A DNA stretch of 64,000 nucleotides from positions 123,561 through 187,560 of the forward strand of contig NZ_KQ948666.1 in NCBI RefSeq assembly GCF_001514145.1. The letters are read 5' to 3'. Below are positions 17,355-25,260 of this stretch, one piece after another; position 1 is the first letter of the stretch, and every line of letters starts with the position of its first letter. The notes under the pieces are model-generated. The model was not told the origin of the DNA and ran no database searches. It was given only the letters and a program-made list of their open reading frames with translations. Source of the stretch: Streptomyces canus (lineage in GTDB: Bacteria > Actinomycetota > Actinomycetes > Streptomycetales > Streptomycetaceae). The position numbers and the translations under genes were made by a program.

Positions 17355-17897
17355 ATGTCACTCCCGCACGCGATCCTCACCGCTCTGCTCGAAAGGCCGT
17401 CGGCGGGGCTGGACCTGACCCGTCGGTTCGACAGGTCGATCGGCTACTTCTGGTCGGCCTCGCATCAGCAGATCTATCGCGAGCTGGGAAAACTGGAGGC
17501 CGAGGGCCTGATCCGGGCCCTGCCCGCGGCCCAGCCGACCCGCGGGCAGAAGAAGAGCTACGAGGTCCTGCCCGCGGGCCGCGCCGAACTCGAACGCTGG
17601 ACGGCCGCGGCGCAGGACCCCAAGCCGCACCGGGACACGCTGCTGCTGCGGCTGCGCGCGGCTGCCGTCGTCGGCACGGAGGGCCTCGAAGCCGACCTGC
17701 GACGCCATCTCGACCTGCACCGGCGCCAGTTGGCCGAGTACGAGGAGATCGAGAAGCGCGACTTCCCGCTCGGGAACGACAGCGCGCAGGCCAGGCTTCA
17801 GCACCTGGTCCTGCGCGCGGGCATCGAGCTGGAGACCTTCTGGACGCAGTGGCTCACCGAGGCACTGGAGGAGTTCGCCGGACTCCCGGACAGCTGA
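17355..17897 (+). CDS. PadR family transcriptional regulator
   Basis: A 180-residue PadR protein with an N-terminal winged helix (LPHAILTALLERPSAGLDLTRRFDRSIGYFWSASHQQIYRELGKLEAEGLI) and a C-terminal Vir-type dimerisation domain with long helices (LRAAAVVGTEGLEADLRRHLDLHRRQLAEYEEIEKRDF). It lies 22 bp after the FadH-like gene and is probably co-transcribed. The 20-bp palindrome upstream of that gene is its likely operator, giving a self-regulated reductase operon. Confidence 0.92.
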   Translation: MSLPHAILTALLERPSAGLDLTRRFDRSIGYFWSASHQQIYRELGKLEAEGLIRALPAAQPTRGQKKSYEVLPAGRAELERWTAAAQDPKPHRDTLLLRLRAAAVVGTEGLEADLRRHLDLHRRQLAEYEEIEKRDFPLGNDSAQARLQHLVLRAGIELETFWTQWLTEALEEFAGLPDS

Positions 17898-17925
17898 AGG
17901 TTTCCAGGGGCGTACGGCCCCGCTC

Positions 17926-18477
17926 TCAGAGGCGGTACGGCCGCGACCGGCGACGCAGGAACCAGACCGTGGCCACCCCGCCGACCGCCACCAGGCCGCC
18001 GCCGACTGCCAGCGTCAGGGTGCCGTAGTCCTTGGTGGCGCCGCCCAGACCGCCCATGACCCCGCGGGACGGGGAGGCCGTGGCCGTCGCCGAGATCGTG
18101 GGCGTCGCGGCCCCCGAGACGATGATCGACTGGGTGCCCGCGGTGCTGTTGTTGAAGGCGCACCTCACGATGACGGTGTACGTCCCGGGGCTCACGCTCG
18201 ACCAGGCCGCGGACTGCAGCGAAGTGGTTCCCGACAGGGCCACCTGGCGGCCCTGGCTGAAGCTCGCCTGGCTGCTGGTGAGCAGCGAGGCGGTGCCCCA
18301 GCCGCCGGTGGGCGCGGTGCGGGAGCATGCCGTGGTCGTGACGGAGACCGTGGATCCGGAGGTGCTCACGGAGATGCCCGGCGCGGCGGCGGCCGGCCCG
18401 GCGGTCAGGGCGAGCGGCAGCGCGGCGACGGCCGCGACGGTCAGGCCGGAGCGGAGAAGTAGCTGAGTAGTGCGCAT
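17926..18477 (-). CDS. Secreted surface protein with C-terminal membrane anchor
   Basis: A 183-residue protein with a Sec signal peptide (cleavage after AGPAAAA near residue 32), a Ser/Thr-rich beta domain of about 100 residues with two cysteines (ACSRTA and VRCAFN) that may pair, a Thr/Ser/Pro linker (TPTISATATASPS), then a glycine-rich transmembrane helix (LTLAVGGGLVAVGGVATVWFL) and a short basic tail. It should sit on the outer face of the membrane. Such proteins are common in Streptomyces and have no known function. It converges with the PadR gene. Confidence 0.8.
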   Translation of the reverse strand: MRTTQLLLRSGLTVAAVAALPLALTAGPAAAAPGISVSTSGSTVSVTTTACSRTAPTGGWGTASLLTSSQASFSQGRQVALSGTTSLQSAAWSSVSPGTYTVIVRCAFNNSTAGTQSIIVSGAATPTISATATASPSRGVMGGLGGATKDYGTLTLAVGGGLVAVGGVATVWFLRRRSRPYRL

Positions 18478-18644
18478 GGACTGCCCTCCGGCGGCACGGT
18501 TGGCGGTACATCCGTGGCGCCGCCGAGGTGGGGGAAGGGCCGTGCTGCCTCAGGGAGAGCCAACGTGCAGACGGGCCGGCCCGCATGCGGTGCGCCGCCG
18601 GGCAGGTGACGGGTTCCCTCGTCCGGCGCAGGCGTGAGGAGCCG

Positions 18645-19631
18645 TCACCGGTCCGTGGCGGTGCCCGTCGTCACCGTCCTTTCCGTCGACAGCCCGCCCC
18701 AGGTGCCGTCGGGCAGCCGCGCCCGGATCCGCACCCGGTGGCTCTCCCCGGCCTCGCGTCCCAGGTAGAAGCTGTACGTCGCCCTGCCGCGCGGCGGCGT
18801 CCCGCCGAACACGAGCGAGGTGGCCGCCCTGCCGTCGAGGTGGACCTGGTACTCCGTGACGACACCGTCGGTCTCGGGCGGCACCCAGGCCAGGTCGAGG
18901 TAGTACGCGCCGTCGGCCTCCCGCCGCGTGGTCGCACGGACGTCCGTCGGCGCGGTGCCCCGGCCGTCGTCGCTGCCCGGCGTGGTCAGACGGACGCTGT
19001 CCCCGGCCGGCGAGAGGTTGTCGGCGGCGTCCCGGGCCCGGACGGTGAAGGAGTAGCGGGTGCCTGGACGCAGCCCGGTGACCACGGCCGCCGTCTGGTT
19101 CCCGCCCACACTGTGGATCTTCGTATCGCCCTGATAGATGTCGTACGACACCACGTCCCGGTCGTCCGCCGAGGCGGCCCACGTCACCTGGACGGCACGG
19201 CTGCCCGCCGTCCGGCCCCGCAGCCCGCCCGGGCGTGTCGGGGCCGAACGGTCCGCCGCCGCGGCCGCCGGAGTCGTCGCCCGCACCTCCCGGCTGGGTG
19301 GGCCGAGCCGCCCCTCCGTGTCGCGGGCCCGCACGCTGAAGACATACGGGGTGGCGGGCCTGAGCCTGGTGACATCCACCATGTGCTGTGAACCCGGCAC
19401 ATCCTCGACCCTCGTGGGGCCGCGATATACCTCGTAGCCTTCGATGCCCGCCACGGAGGACACGGCGTTCCACATCACGTGCACGCTGGTCGCGCTGCCC
19501 GCGGCGGCGGTGACACCCACGGGCGCGGCGGGCAGCCGGCCGCTGTCGTTGTCGGCCCCGCCCCAGGCGCAGGAGGTGAGCAGCGCGAGCAGTGCGCAGA
19601 GCAGCGCGGAACGTCGTAGGAGAACGGGCAT
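18645..19631 (-). CDS. Lipoprotein with three fibronectin type III domains
   Basis: A 328-residue exported protein. The signal peptide ends in the lipobox LLTSC (Cys21), so it is probably lipid-anchored. Three FN3-like repeats follow: VTAAAGSATSVHVMWNAV ... YEVYRG, then LRGRTAGSRAVQVTWAAS ... YDIYQG, then a less regular one (YLDLAWVPPETDG). The repeat linkers L-x-P-x-T-x-Y-x-F are conserved (LRPATPYVFSVRARD and LRPGTRYSFTVRARD). No catalytic module is attached. It may bind polysaccharide or act as a wall-associated adhesin; this is inference. Confidence 0.85.
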   Translation of the reverse strand: MPVLLRRSALLCALLALLTSCAWGGADNDSGRLPAAPVGVTAAAGSATSVHVMWNAVSSVAGIEGYEVYRGPTRVEDVPGSQHMVDVTRLRPATPYVFSVRARDTEGRLGPPSREVRATTPAAAAADRSAPTRPGGLRGRTAGSRAVQVTWAASADDRDVVSYDIYQGDTKIHSVGGNQTAAVVTGLRPGTRYSFTVRARDAADNLSPAGDSVRLTTPGSDDGRGTAPTDVRATTRREADGAYYLDLAWVPPETDGVVTEYQVHLDGRAATSLVFGGTPPRGRATYSFYLGREAGESHRVRIRARLPDGTWGGLSTERTVTTGTATDR

Positions 19632-19979
19632 GTCGCTGTCTCCCCGGTGAGGGCATCACTGCAATGGTCCGGACCAATATGGCGCCGCGGTGTGTTCGTA
19701 TCAAGAGGGCGGACTCTGCGGGCCGGGCTCGGCAGGGTTACGTATGCTGAGGGTCTTCACGGCCGAACTCTCCATGAGTAAAGGGGAGTTCGCGCTGGTG
19801 GCGCGGGCTGCTGTCGTCGCTGTCCCCGCGCCGGTGCGGGTGGCCGGGAGGCCCGGGTTCGTCGAGAGCTCGGGCTCCCGGTCCTGCCCCGTCCGGACCC
19901 CTACGGTGGCCGCATCGCTGAGACGGCATCAGATTGGGCGGAGTGCTCGTCGATGCCTCCAAGGAGAGGGTCCCTTATC
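19632..19979. other. Intergenic region upstream of the chitosanase gene
   Basis: About 350 bp between divergent start sites. Short open frames occur on both strands, but none has a Streptomyces-like ribosome site together with coding-like third-position bias. It probably holds the promoters of the lipoprotein and chitosanase genes; I see no clear palindrome. Confidence 0.4.
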
Positions 19980-20678
19980 GTGCGTGTCCAGTCGCTGACG
20001 CTGGCCGCGGCAAGTGCCGCTCTGCTCGCCCCGACGACGTCCCCCACCACGGAGTTCGCCGCCGTCCGGACGGAGCCGGCGGTGCGGCGCGAGGGTAGCG
20101 TCGAGGCCGCCGACCTGCTGGCCAGGGTGCGGGAGTGCGCCCCCGTCTCACGCGGCCGCTACCGCAGTGACGACGGCTCGGCCGCGACCATCCCGGTCTG
20201 CGGCACCCGTCAGGCCGTCTTCTGGAAGGCCGACATGGACATCGACTGCGACGGCCGGCCCGGCAGCCACTGCAACCGTCGCACCGACCCGCAGTTCTCC
20301 GACGCCACCGCCTATCAGCAGTCCGACGGCCGCTACCTGAGCGCCGAAACCCTGCCGTACATCGTGGTGCCGGCCGCGAGCGGGATCTGGGACTACCGCG
20401 AGCACGGGGTGCGCGGCGGCGCGGTCGCGGCCGTCGTGTACGGGGACCGGGTGCAGTACGCCGTCGTCGGGGACGTGGGCCCGGACCACATCATCGGCGA
20501 GGCGTCCTACGCCACCGCGAAGGCCCTCGGGATCCGTGCCGATCCGCACGGCGGCGGAGCGCCCTCCGGCGTCACCTACATCGTCTTCAAGGACGCGCAG
20601 GTGAAGCCGATCGAGGATCATGCCGCCGCCGTCGCGACGGGGGAGCGGCTGGCGAGACTGTTCGTAGGGGCGAAATGA
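19980..20678 (+). CDS. Secreted chitosanase, glycoside hydrolase family 75
   Basis: A 232-residue GH75 enzyme that would hydrolyse chitosan outside the cell. It has an N-terminal signal peptide (LTLAAASAALLAPTTS), QAVFWKADMDIDCDG, and the active-site stretch GDVGPDHIIGEAS. There Asp165 and Glu174 are nine residues apart, the spacing of the catalytic pair in fungal GH75 enzymes. The GTG at 19980 is chosen because AAGGAGAGGG lies about 10 bases upstream; an ATG at 19953 precedes that ribosome site and is unlikely. The gene converges with an SDR gene 15 bp away. Confidence 0.88.
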   Translation: MRVQSLTLAAASAALLAPTTSPTTEFAAVRTEPAVRREGSVEAADLLARVRECAPVSRGRYRSDDGSAATIPVCGTRQAVFWKADMDIDCDGRPGSHCNRRTDPQFSDATAYQQSDGRYLSAETLPYIVVPAASGIWDYREHGVRGGAVAAVVYGDRVQYAVVGDVGPDHIIGEASYATAKALGIRADPHGGGAPSGVTYIVFKDAQVKPIEDHAAAVATGERLARLFVGAK

Positions 20679-20693
20679 CGCGCGTCGAATCCG

Positions 20694-21455
20694 TCAGACC
20701 GCCGACCAGCCGTCGTCCACGGGCAGGACCACGCCGTTGATGTTGCTCGCCGCGTCCGAGGCGAGGAACACGATCGCGGCGGCCTGCTCCTCGGGCTCGG
20801 CCAAGCGGCCGGCATTGACGAAGTGCGGGCCGAGCGCCGCCGGGCCGTGGGCCTCCTGGTCGGCGTCCACGACGATGGAGGTCGCGGTACCGCCCGGTGC
20901 GATGGCGTTCGCACGGATCCCCTGCTTGCGGTACATCACCGCGAGGTTCTTCGTCAGACCCACCACGCCGTGCTTCGAGGCGGTGTAGGCGGCGCCCGCC
21001 GTGCTGCCGCGCAGGCCCGCCTCGGAGGCGGTGTTCACGATCGCGCCCCTGCCCGCCGCCAGCATGTGCGGGAGCACGGCCCGGGTGAGCAGGAAGGGCG
21101 CGGTCAGGTTGACCCGGATGACCCGCTCCCACTCCGCGTCGCTCACATCCGCGAGCGCCGACATCCGGTCCATGATCCCGGCGTTGTTCACCAGGACGTC
21201 CACGCCGCCGAACCGCTCCACGGCGGTTCGCGTCACCTGGTCCACCACGGTCTGCTCGCTGAGGTCGCCCGTGACGGCGACCGCGGTGCCGCCCGCCTCG
21301 CCGATCTCCTTGACGACCGTCTCCGCGGCCACGGCGTTGAGGTCCGCGACCAGGACCCGGGCGCCCCGTGCGGCGAAGGCCAGGGCTGTCGCGCGCCCGA
21401 TGCCCGAACCCGCTCCGGTGACGATGACGCCGCGTCCCTCGAATTCCCCGCCCAT
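20694..21455 (-). CDS. SDR family oxidoreductase (FabG-like)
   Basis: A 253-residue classical SDR with GVIVTGAGSGIGRATALAFAARG for cofactor binding, VLVNNAG in strand 4, and the catalytic AYTASKHGVVGL (Tyr-x-x-x-Lys) preceded by NTASEAG. The C-terminal NINGVVLPVDDGWSAV ending is typical of 3-oxoacyl-ACP reductase/glucose-dehydrogenase-like SDRs. It stands alone between the chitosanase gene and a non-coding gap, so context gives no substrate. Confidence 0.9.
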   Translation of the reverse strand: MGGEFEGRGVIVTGAGSGIGRATALAFAARGARVLVADLNAVAAETVVKEIGEAGGTAVAVTGDLSEQTVVDQVTRTAVERFGGVDVLVNNAGIMDRMSALADVSDAEWERVIRVNLTAPFLLTRAVLPHMLAAGRGAIVNTASEAGLRGSTAGAAYTASKHGVVGLTKNLAVMYRKQGIRANAIAPGGTATSIVVDADQEAHGPAALGPHFVNAGRLAEPEEQAAAIVFLASDAASNINGVVLPVDDGWSAV

Positions 21456-21758
21456 GGGGTGCTCCCGTCGGTCAGTGCCCGGTCCCGCACGGGCGCTCCG
21501 CCCTGCGCTGTCGCCACCCTACGACTGGTGCACGGACGCGTGATCACGTTACTTTCCCAGCAAGGAGAGAGCGGGCGACCTGGTGCGCCTCACCAGCCAG
21601 ACGACGCGCAGGCCCGGCTCGGTGCGACCCGCGCCCTGGCCGACCGCGCCCGACTCCCCGCCGACACGGGCACCGAGCGTGCGACGGCGGAGACCGAGCT
21701 GGTGGAGACCCTGCGCTCGGCCCTCGCCGTCGCGGCGGGAGGGGTCGGACAGGGGCTG
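21456..21758. other. Non-coding gap between SDR and dhaM-type genes
   Basis: About 300 bp. A plus-strand frame reads ARLGATRALADRARLPADTG and continues with a helical, coding-like composition for about 50 codons, but lacks a start and a recognisable family. It may be a gene remnant or chance open frame. No hairpin or operator stands out. Confidence 0.3.
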
Positions 21759-22169
21759 TCACACCTTCCGGTAGCTGTACGCCTCCGCGGCGGCCGCCTC
21801 CACCGCCGCGAGGTCCGCTCCCGTCGCCGCCGTGACGACCGCGGCCACCGCCCCCTCGACGAACGGAGCGTCCACCAGGTGGGTGCCGTCCGGGAGCTCG
21901 TCGCCCTCCGCCAGCAGCGCCTTGACCGTGAGCACCGCGCTGCCGAGGTCGGCCAGAACGGCGATCCCGGCTCCCCGGTCCACGGCCGCGGCGGCGCCGG
22001 CGATCAGCTCCGCACTCGTACCGAGCCCGCCGCCCTCGGTGCCCCCGGCCGCGGCAACGGGCACCTCCGCGCCACCGCCCGCGAGCCCCTTCGCCAGCTC
22101 CGCGACGGACGCGGCGACCTCCGCGCTGTGCGACACCAGCACGATTCCGACCAGCTTTCCATCACTCAC
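21759..22169 (-). CDS. dhaM: DhaM-type PTS EIIA subunit of dihydroxyacetone kinase
   Basis: A 136-residue EIIA-Man-like domain: GIVLVSHSAEVAASVAELAKGL carries the phospho-accepting His14, and GIAVLADLGSAVLTVKALL follows. In the PTS-dependent system this subunit receives phosphate from HPr and passes it to the ADP bound in DhaL. It is single-domain, lacking the HPr and EI domains of E. coli DhaM. The GTG start overlaps the dhaL stop by 8 bases, and it is the last gene of dhaK-dhaL-dhaM. Confidence 0.9.
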   Translation of the reverse strand: MSDGKLVGIVLVSHSAEVAASVAELAKGLAGGGAEVPVAAAGGTEGGGLGTSAELIAGAAAAVDRGAGIAVLADLGSAVLTVKALLAEGDELPDGTHLVDAPFVEGAVAAVVTAATGADLAAVEAAAAEAYSYRKV

Positions 22170-22761
22170 CTGCGGCCTCCGCGAGCGCGGCGATCAAGAG
22201 GGCGGCCGAGGTCGCGCCCGGATCCTGGTGTCCGATGCTGCGCTCGCCCAGATAACTCGCCCTCCCCTTTCGGGCCTGCAACGGCGTGGTGGCCAGGGCT
22301 CCCTGCTCGGCGGCCGTCCGGGCCGCGGCGAAGCCGGTACCGAGCGCGTCGACGGCCGGCACCAGCGTGTCGATCATGGTCTTGTCGCCCGGCGCGGCCC
22401 CGCCCAGTGTCATGACCGCCTCCACCCCCGCCCGCAGCGCCTCGGCGAGCTGTTCCTCACCGACCTCGCCGGCGTCGCCGAGTGCCTTGCCGGTCCGTCG
22501 CAGCAGGGTCCCGTACAGCGGTCCCGAAGCGCCACCGACCGTCGAGATGAGCTGCCGTCCGGCGAGGGTGAGGACCGCCCCCGGGGTGTCCGGGGCCTCC
22601 TTGTCCAGGGTCGCGGCCACCGCGGTGAACCCGCGCAGAAGGTTGCTGCCGTGGTCGGCGTCCCCGATGGGGGAGTCGAGGGCGGTGAGGTGTTCCGCCT
22701 CGCGTTCGACGGAGGTGGCGGTCACCGTCATCCAACGGCGGAAGAAGTCGGCGTCGAGCAC
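22162..22761 (-). CDS. dhaL: Dihydroxyacetone kinase ADP-binding subunit
   Basis: A 199-residue DhaL protein. It has EHLTALDSPIGDADHGSNLLRGF near residues 20-42, where the D-x-D-x-G-x-N cluster coordinates Mg-ADP, followed by the DhaL helical barrel (VGGASGPLYGTLL, GGAAPGDKTMIDTLVPA, GRASYLGERSIGHQDPGATSAALL). CAAGGAG precedes the GTG start. It works with DhaK and DhaM to phosphorylate dihydroxyacetone using PEP-derived phosphate. It lies 36 bp after dhaK and overlaps dhaM. Confidence 0.93.
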   Translation of the reverse strand: MLDADFFRRWMTVTATSVEREAEHLTALDSPIGDADHGSNLLRGFTAVAATLDKEAPDTPGAVLTLAGRQLISTVGGASGPLYGTLLRRTGKALGDAGEVGEEQLAEALRAGVEAVMTLGGAAPGDKTMIDTLVPAVDALGTGFAAARTAAEQGALATTPLQARKGRASYLGERSIGHQDPGATSAALLIAALAEAAGE

Positions 22762-22797
22762 TGGATCTCCTTGCGTGGTCGGTTTGTGATCGCTTGC

Positions 22798-23790
22798 TCA
22801 CACTCCCCAGCGCAGCCCCGGTGTCTTGACCGGCGCGTCCCACAGCCGCAGCAGCTCCTCGTCCACCTGGCACAGGGTGACCGAGGCACCGGCCATGTCG
22901 AGCGAGGTGACGTAGTTGCCGACCAGGGTGCGGGCGACGGCGACCCCACGGTCGGCGAGCACCCGCTGCACCTCGGCGTTGAAGCCGTACAGCTCCAGGA
23001 GCGGGGTGGCTCCCATGCCGTTGACCAGGACGAGGACGGGATTGCGCGGGCTCATGTCGTCCAGGATCGCGTGCACCGAGAAGTCGGCGATCTCCCGCGA
23101 GGTCATCATCGCCCGCCGCTCCCGGCCGGGCTCGCCGTGGATGCCGACCCCCAGCTCCAGCTCGCCGGCCGGCAGATCGAAGGTGGGGCTGCCCTTGGCG
23201 GGCGTGGCGCAGGCGCTCAGCGCGACGCCGAAACTCCGGGAGTTCTCGTTGACCTGCTGGGCGATCGCCTGCACCCGCTCCAATGGCTGTCCCTCCGCTG
23301 CCGCGGCGCCCGCGATCTTCTCCACGAACAGCGTGGCGCCGGTGCCCCGCCGACCGGCCGTGTAGAGGCTGTCGGTGACCGCCACATCATCGTTGACCAG
23401 GACCTTCGCCACCTGAATGCCCTCGTCCTCGGCGAGTTCGGCCGCCATGTCGAAGTTCAGCACGTCCCCCGTGTAGTTCTTCACGATGAACAGCACACCG
23501 GCCCCGCTGTCCACGGCGGCCGCCGCCCGCACCATCTGGTCCGGGACCGGGGACGTGAACACCTCGCCCGGGCAGGCCGCGGACAGCATGCCGGGTCCGA
23601 CAAAACCGCCGTGCAGCGGCTCGTGCCCCGAGCCGCCACCGGAGATCAGGGCGACCTGCCCGGCGACGGGAGCGTCCCGCCGTACGATCACACGGTTCTC
23701 GACATCCACGGTCAACTCGGGATGGGCGGCCGCCATACCGCGCAGGGCGTCCGCGACCACGGTTTCCGGGACGTTGATCAGCATCTTCAT
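22798..23790 (-). CDS. dhaK: Dihydroxyacetone kinase substrate-binding subunit
   Basis: A 330-residue DhaK protein. The substrate pocket is visible as GGGSGHEPLHGGFVG (residues about 51-65) and ELGVGIHGEPG (near 215), whose His forms the hemiaminal bond to dihydroxyacetone in E. coli DhaK. KNYTGDVLNFDMA is another conserved segment. It is the first gene of the dhaKLM operon. An inverted repeat at 23833-23850, 43 bp upstream, may be its operator. Product: dihydroxyacetone phosphate entering glycolysis. Confidence 0.95.
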   Translation of the reverse strand: MKMLINVPETVVADALRGMAAAHPELTVDVENRVIVRRDAPVAGQVALISGGGSGHEPLHGGFVGPGMLSAACPGEVFTSPVPDQMVRAAAAVDSGAGVLFIVKNYTGDVLNFDMAAELAEDEGIQVAKVLVNDDVAVTDSLYTAGRRGTGATLFVEKIAGAAAAEGQPLERVQAIAQQVNENSRSFGVALSACATPAKGSPTFDLPAGELELGVGIHGEPGRERRAMMTSREIADFSVHAILDDMSPRNPVLVLVNGMGATPLLELYGFNAEVQRVLADRGVAVARTLVGNYVTSLDMAGASVTLCQVDEELLRLWDAPVKTPGLRWGV

Positions 23791-23832
23791 GAGTTCCTCC
23801 GGGTCAGGATGGCAGATGGGCTCGTCGTCTGC

Positions 23833-23850
23833 GTTCTAACAGTTCAGAAC
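23833..23850. promoter_or_regulatory. Inverted repeat upstream of dhaK
   Basis: GTTCTAACAGTTCAGAAC: 5-bp arms GTTCT/AGAAC with one further matched pair inside, 43 bp upstream of the dhaK start. Its size and arms resemble IclR-type sites of glycerol genes; no such regulator gene is adjacent. Confidence 0.35.
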
Positions 23851-23950
23851 CAGTGTGGCCAGTAACCCCCGCCCAGTCGTACCCCCGGGCCCTCCCCCTC
23901 GATTCTCGCGGCACGATGCCGTCTCCGCATGCGCCCGGCCGAGCGGCACC

Positions 23951-25222
23951 TCACGGCGTGAGCAGTTCCCGGCCCAGCCAGTCGGTGGAGTCGCGGACAC
24001 CGGGCAGGGCGAAGAAGTAGCCGCCGCCGGTCGGGGAGATGTAGTCGACGAGGGGTTCGTCGATCAGACGGGTCTGGGTGGCCTCGAACTGGCGCTGTAC
24101 GTCCTGCTGGTAGGAGCAGAACACCAGGCCCATGTCCAGGTTGCCGACGTCGTCGATCCCGCGGTCGTAGTTGTAACCCCGGCGCAGGATGCGGGAGTTG
24201 TCGGTCCTGCTGGTGCGCGGGTTGGCGAGGCGGATGTGGGCGTCCAGGGGGATCGCGGTGCCGTGCGGATCGTTGGCATAGCGCGGGACGTCGGTCTCCT
24301 TGGATCCGTCGAGCGGGGCGCCGGTGTCCTTGCGGCGGCCGAACATCAGCTCCTGCTCGGACAGCGAGACCCGGTCCCAGAACTCGACGAGCATCCGGAT
24401 GACACGGATGACCTGGTAGGAGCCGCCGGTCGCCCAGGCCGGCTCGCCCTGCCCGGCCCCGACCCACACGAGCCGGTTCATCTCACGGGCCGAGGTCACC
24501 TCCGGGTTGGCGATGCCGTCCTTGAAGCCGAGGAGGTTGCGCTGGGCGCCGCTGGGGCGGGGGACGTTCTGGAAGCCGTCGACGCGCCACTTGATCTGCA
24601 TCGCGCCACGGGTGTGCTTGGCGATGTCGCGCAGCGCGTGCAGCACCGTGTCCTGGCGGGCGGCGCAGAGTTGCAGGGACAGGTCGCCGTGGCAGGCGGC
24701 CGGGTCCAGGTTGTCGTTGGGGAAGGTCCGCATCGGGGTGAGCCGGAGCGGCTTCGCCTTCGCGAGGCCGTAGCGGTCGTCGAAGAGCGAGGCTCCGACA
24801 CCCACGGTGACGGTGAGGGCGTCGGCGGGGACGTCCGGGCCGAGGATGCCGTTGTCGGAGGGCGGGGCGCCGACGCCGAGGTCGGCGGGGGTGCCGCCGG
24901 AGGTGAGGAAGCGGGCGCGCGTCGTCAACGTCTTCAGCAGGTCGGCCAGTTGTGCGCGGTCGTCGGTGATGACGTCGAAGGAGGCGAAGCTGGCCGCGGC
25001 CGGTGCCGGGGTGAGGATGCCCGCCTGGTGGGCGCCGTGGAAGGGCACTTTCGCGGTGCCGGGGGTGTCCGCGGCCTGTGCCTCGGCCGTGCCGCCGCTC
25101 GCGCTCAGGGCGAAGCCGCCGCCGGCCAGTGCCGCGCCCGCGGCCGAGGCACCGAGGGCCGTCCTCACGAAGGAGCGGCGGCCGGCACCCGAGGGACAGC
25201 CTGATGCTTCGGTGGACGGCAT
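23951..25222 (-). CDS. efeB: Tat-exported deferrochelatase/DyP-type peroxidase (EfeB)
   Basis: A 423-residue heme peroxidase. The twin-arginine signal is GRRSFVRTALGASAAGAAL. The DyP fold shows GFKDGIANPE (the GxxDG motif with the distal Asp) and DAHIRLANPR, whose His is the expected proximal heme ligand. The ATG at 25222 is preceded by GAAGGGA. The frame opens far upstream but across the EfeUO gene. It follows that gene by 38 bp in an operon headed by an iron box. Role: extracytoplasmic heme/ferrous iron oxidation supporting EfeU uptake. Confidence 0.92.
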   Translation of the reverse strand: MPSTEASGCPSGAGRRSFVRTALGASAAGAALAGGGFALSASGGTAEAQAADTPGTAKVPFHGAHQAGILTPAPAAASFASFDVITDDRAQLADLLKTLTTRARFLTSGGTPADLGVGAPPSDNGILGPDVPADALTVTVGVGASLFDDRYGLAKAKPLRLTPMRTFPNDNLDPAACHGDLSLQLCAARQDTVLHALRDIAKHTRGAMQIKWRVDGFQNVPRPSGAQRNLLGFKDGIANPEVTSAREMNRLVWVGAGQGEPAWATGGSYQVIRVIRMLVEFWDRVSLSEQELMFGRRKDTGAPLDGSKETDVPRYANDPHGTAIPLDAHIRLANPRTSRTDNSRILRRGYNYDRGIDDVGNLDMGLVFCSYQQDVQRQFEATQTRLIDEPLVDYISPTGGGYFFALPGVRDSTDWLGRELLTP

Positions 25223-25260
25223 GGGGTGGTTCCCTTCGGGGCGTTCGTGGTCGTGGGTCT

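Noticed and set aside
17907..17921. GGGGC/GCCCC hairpin after the PadR gene
   Set aside because: Only 5 bp of stem; such short GC stems are expected by chance here, so not called a terminator.
21544..21762. Minus-strand 72-codon ORF upstream of the SDR gene
   Set aside because: Arg/Pro/Ser-rich, no ribosome site, overlaps the start of the non-coding gap; likely chance.
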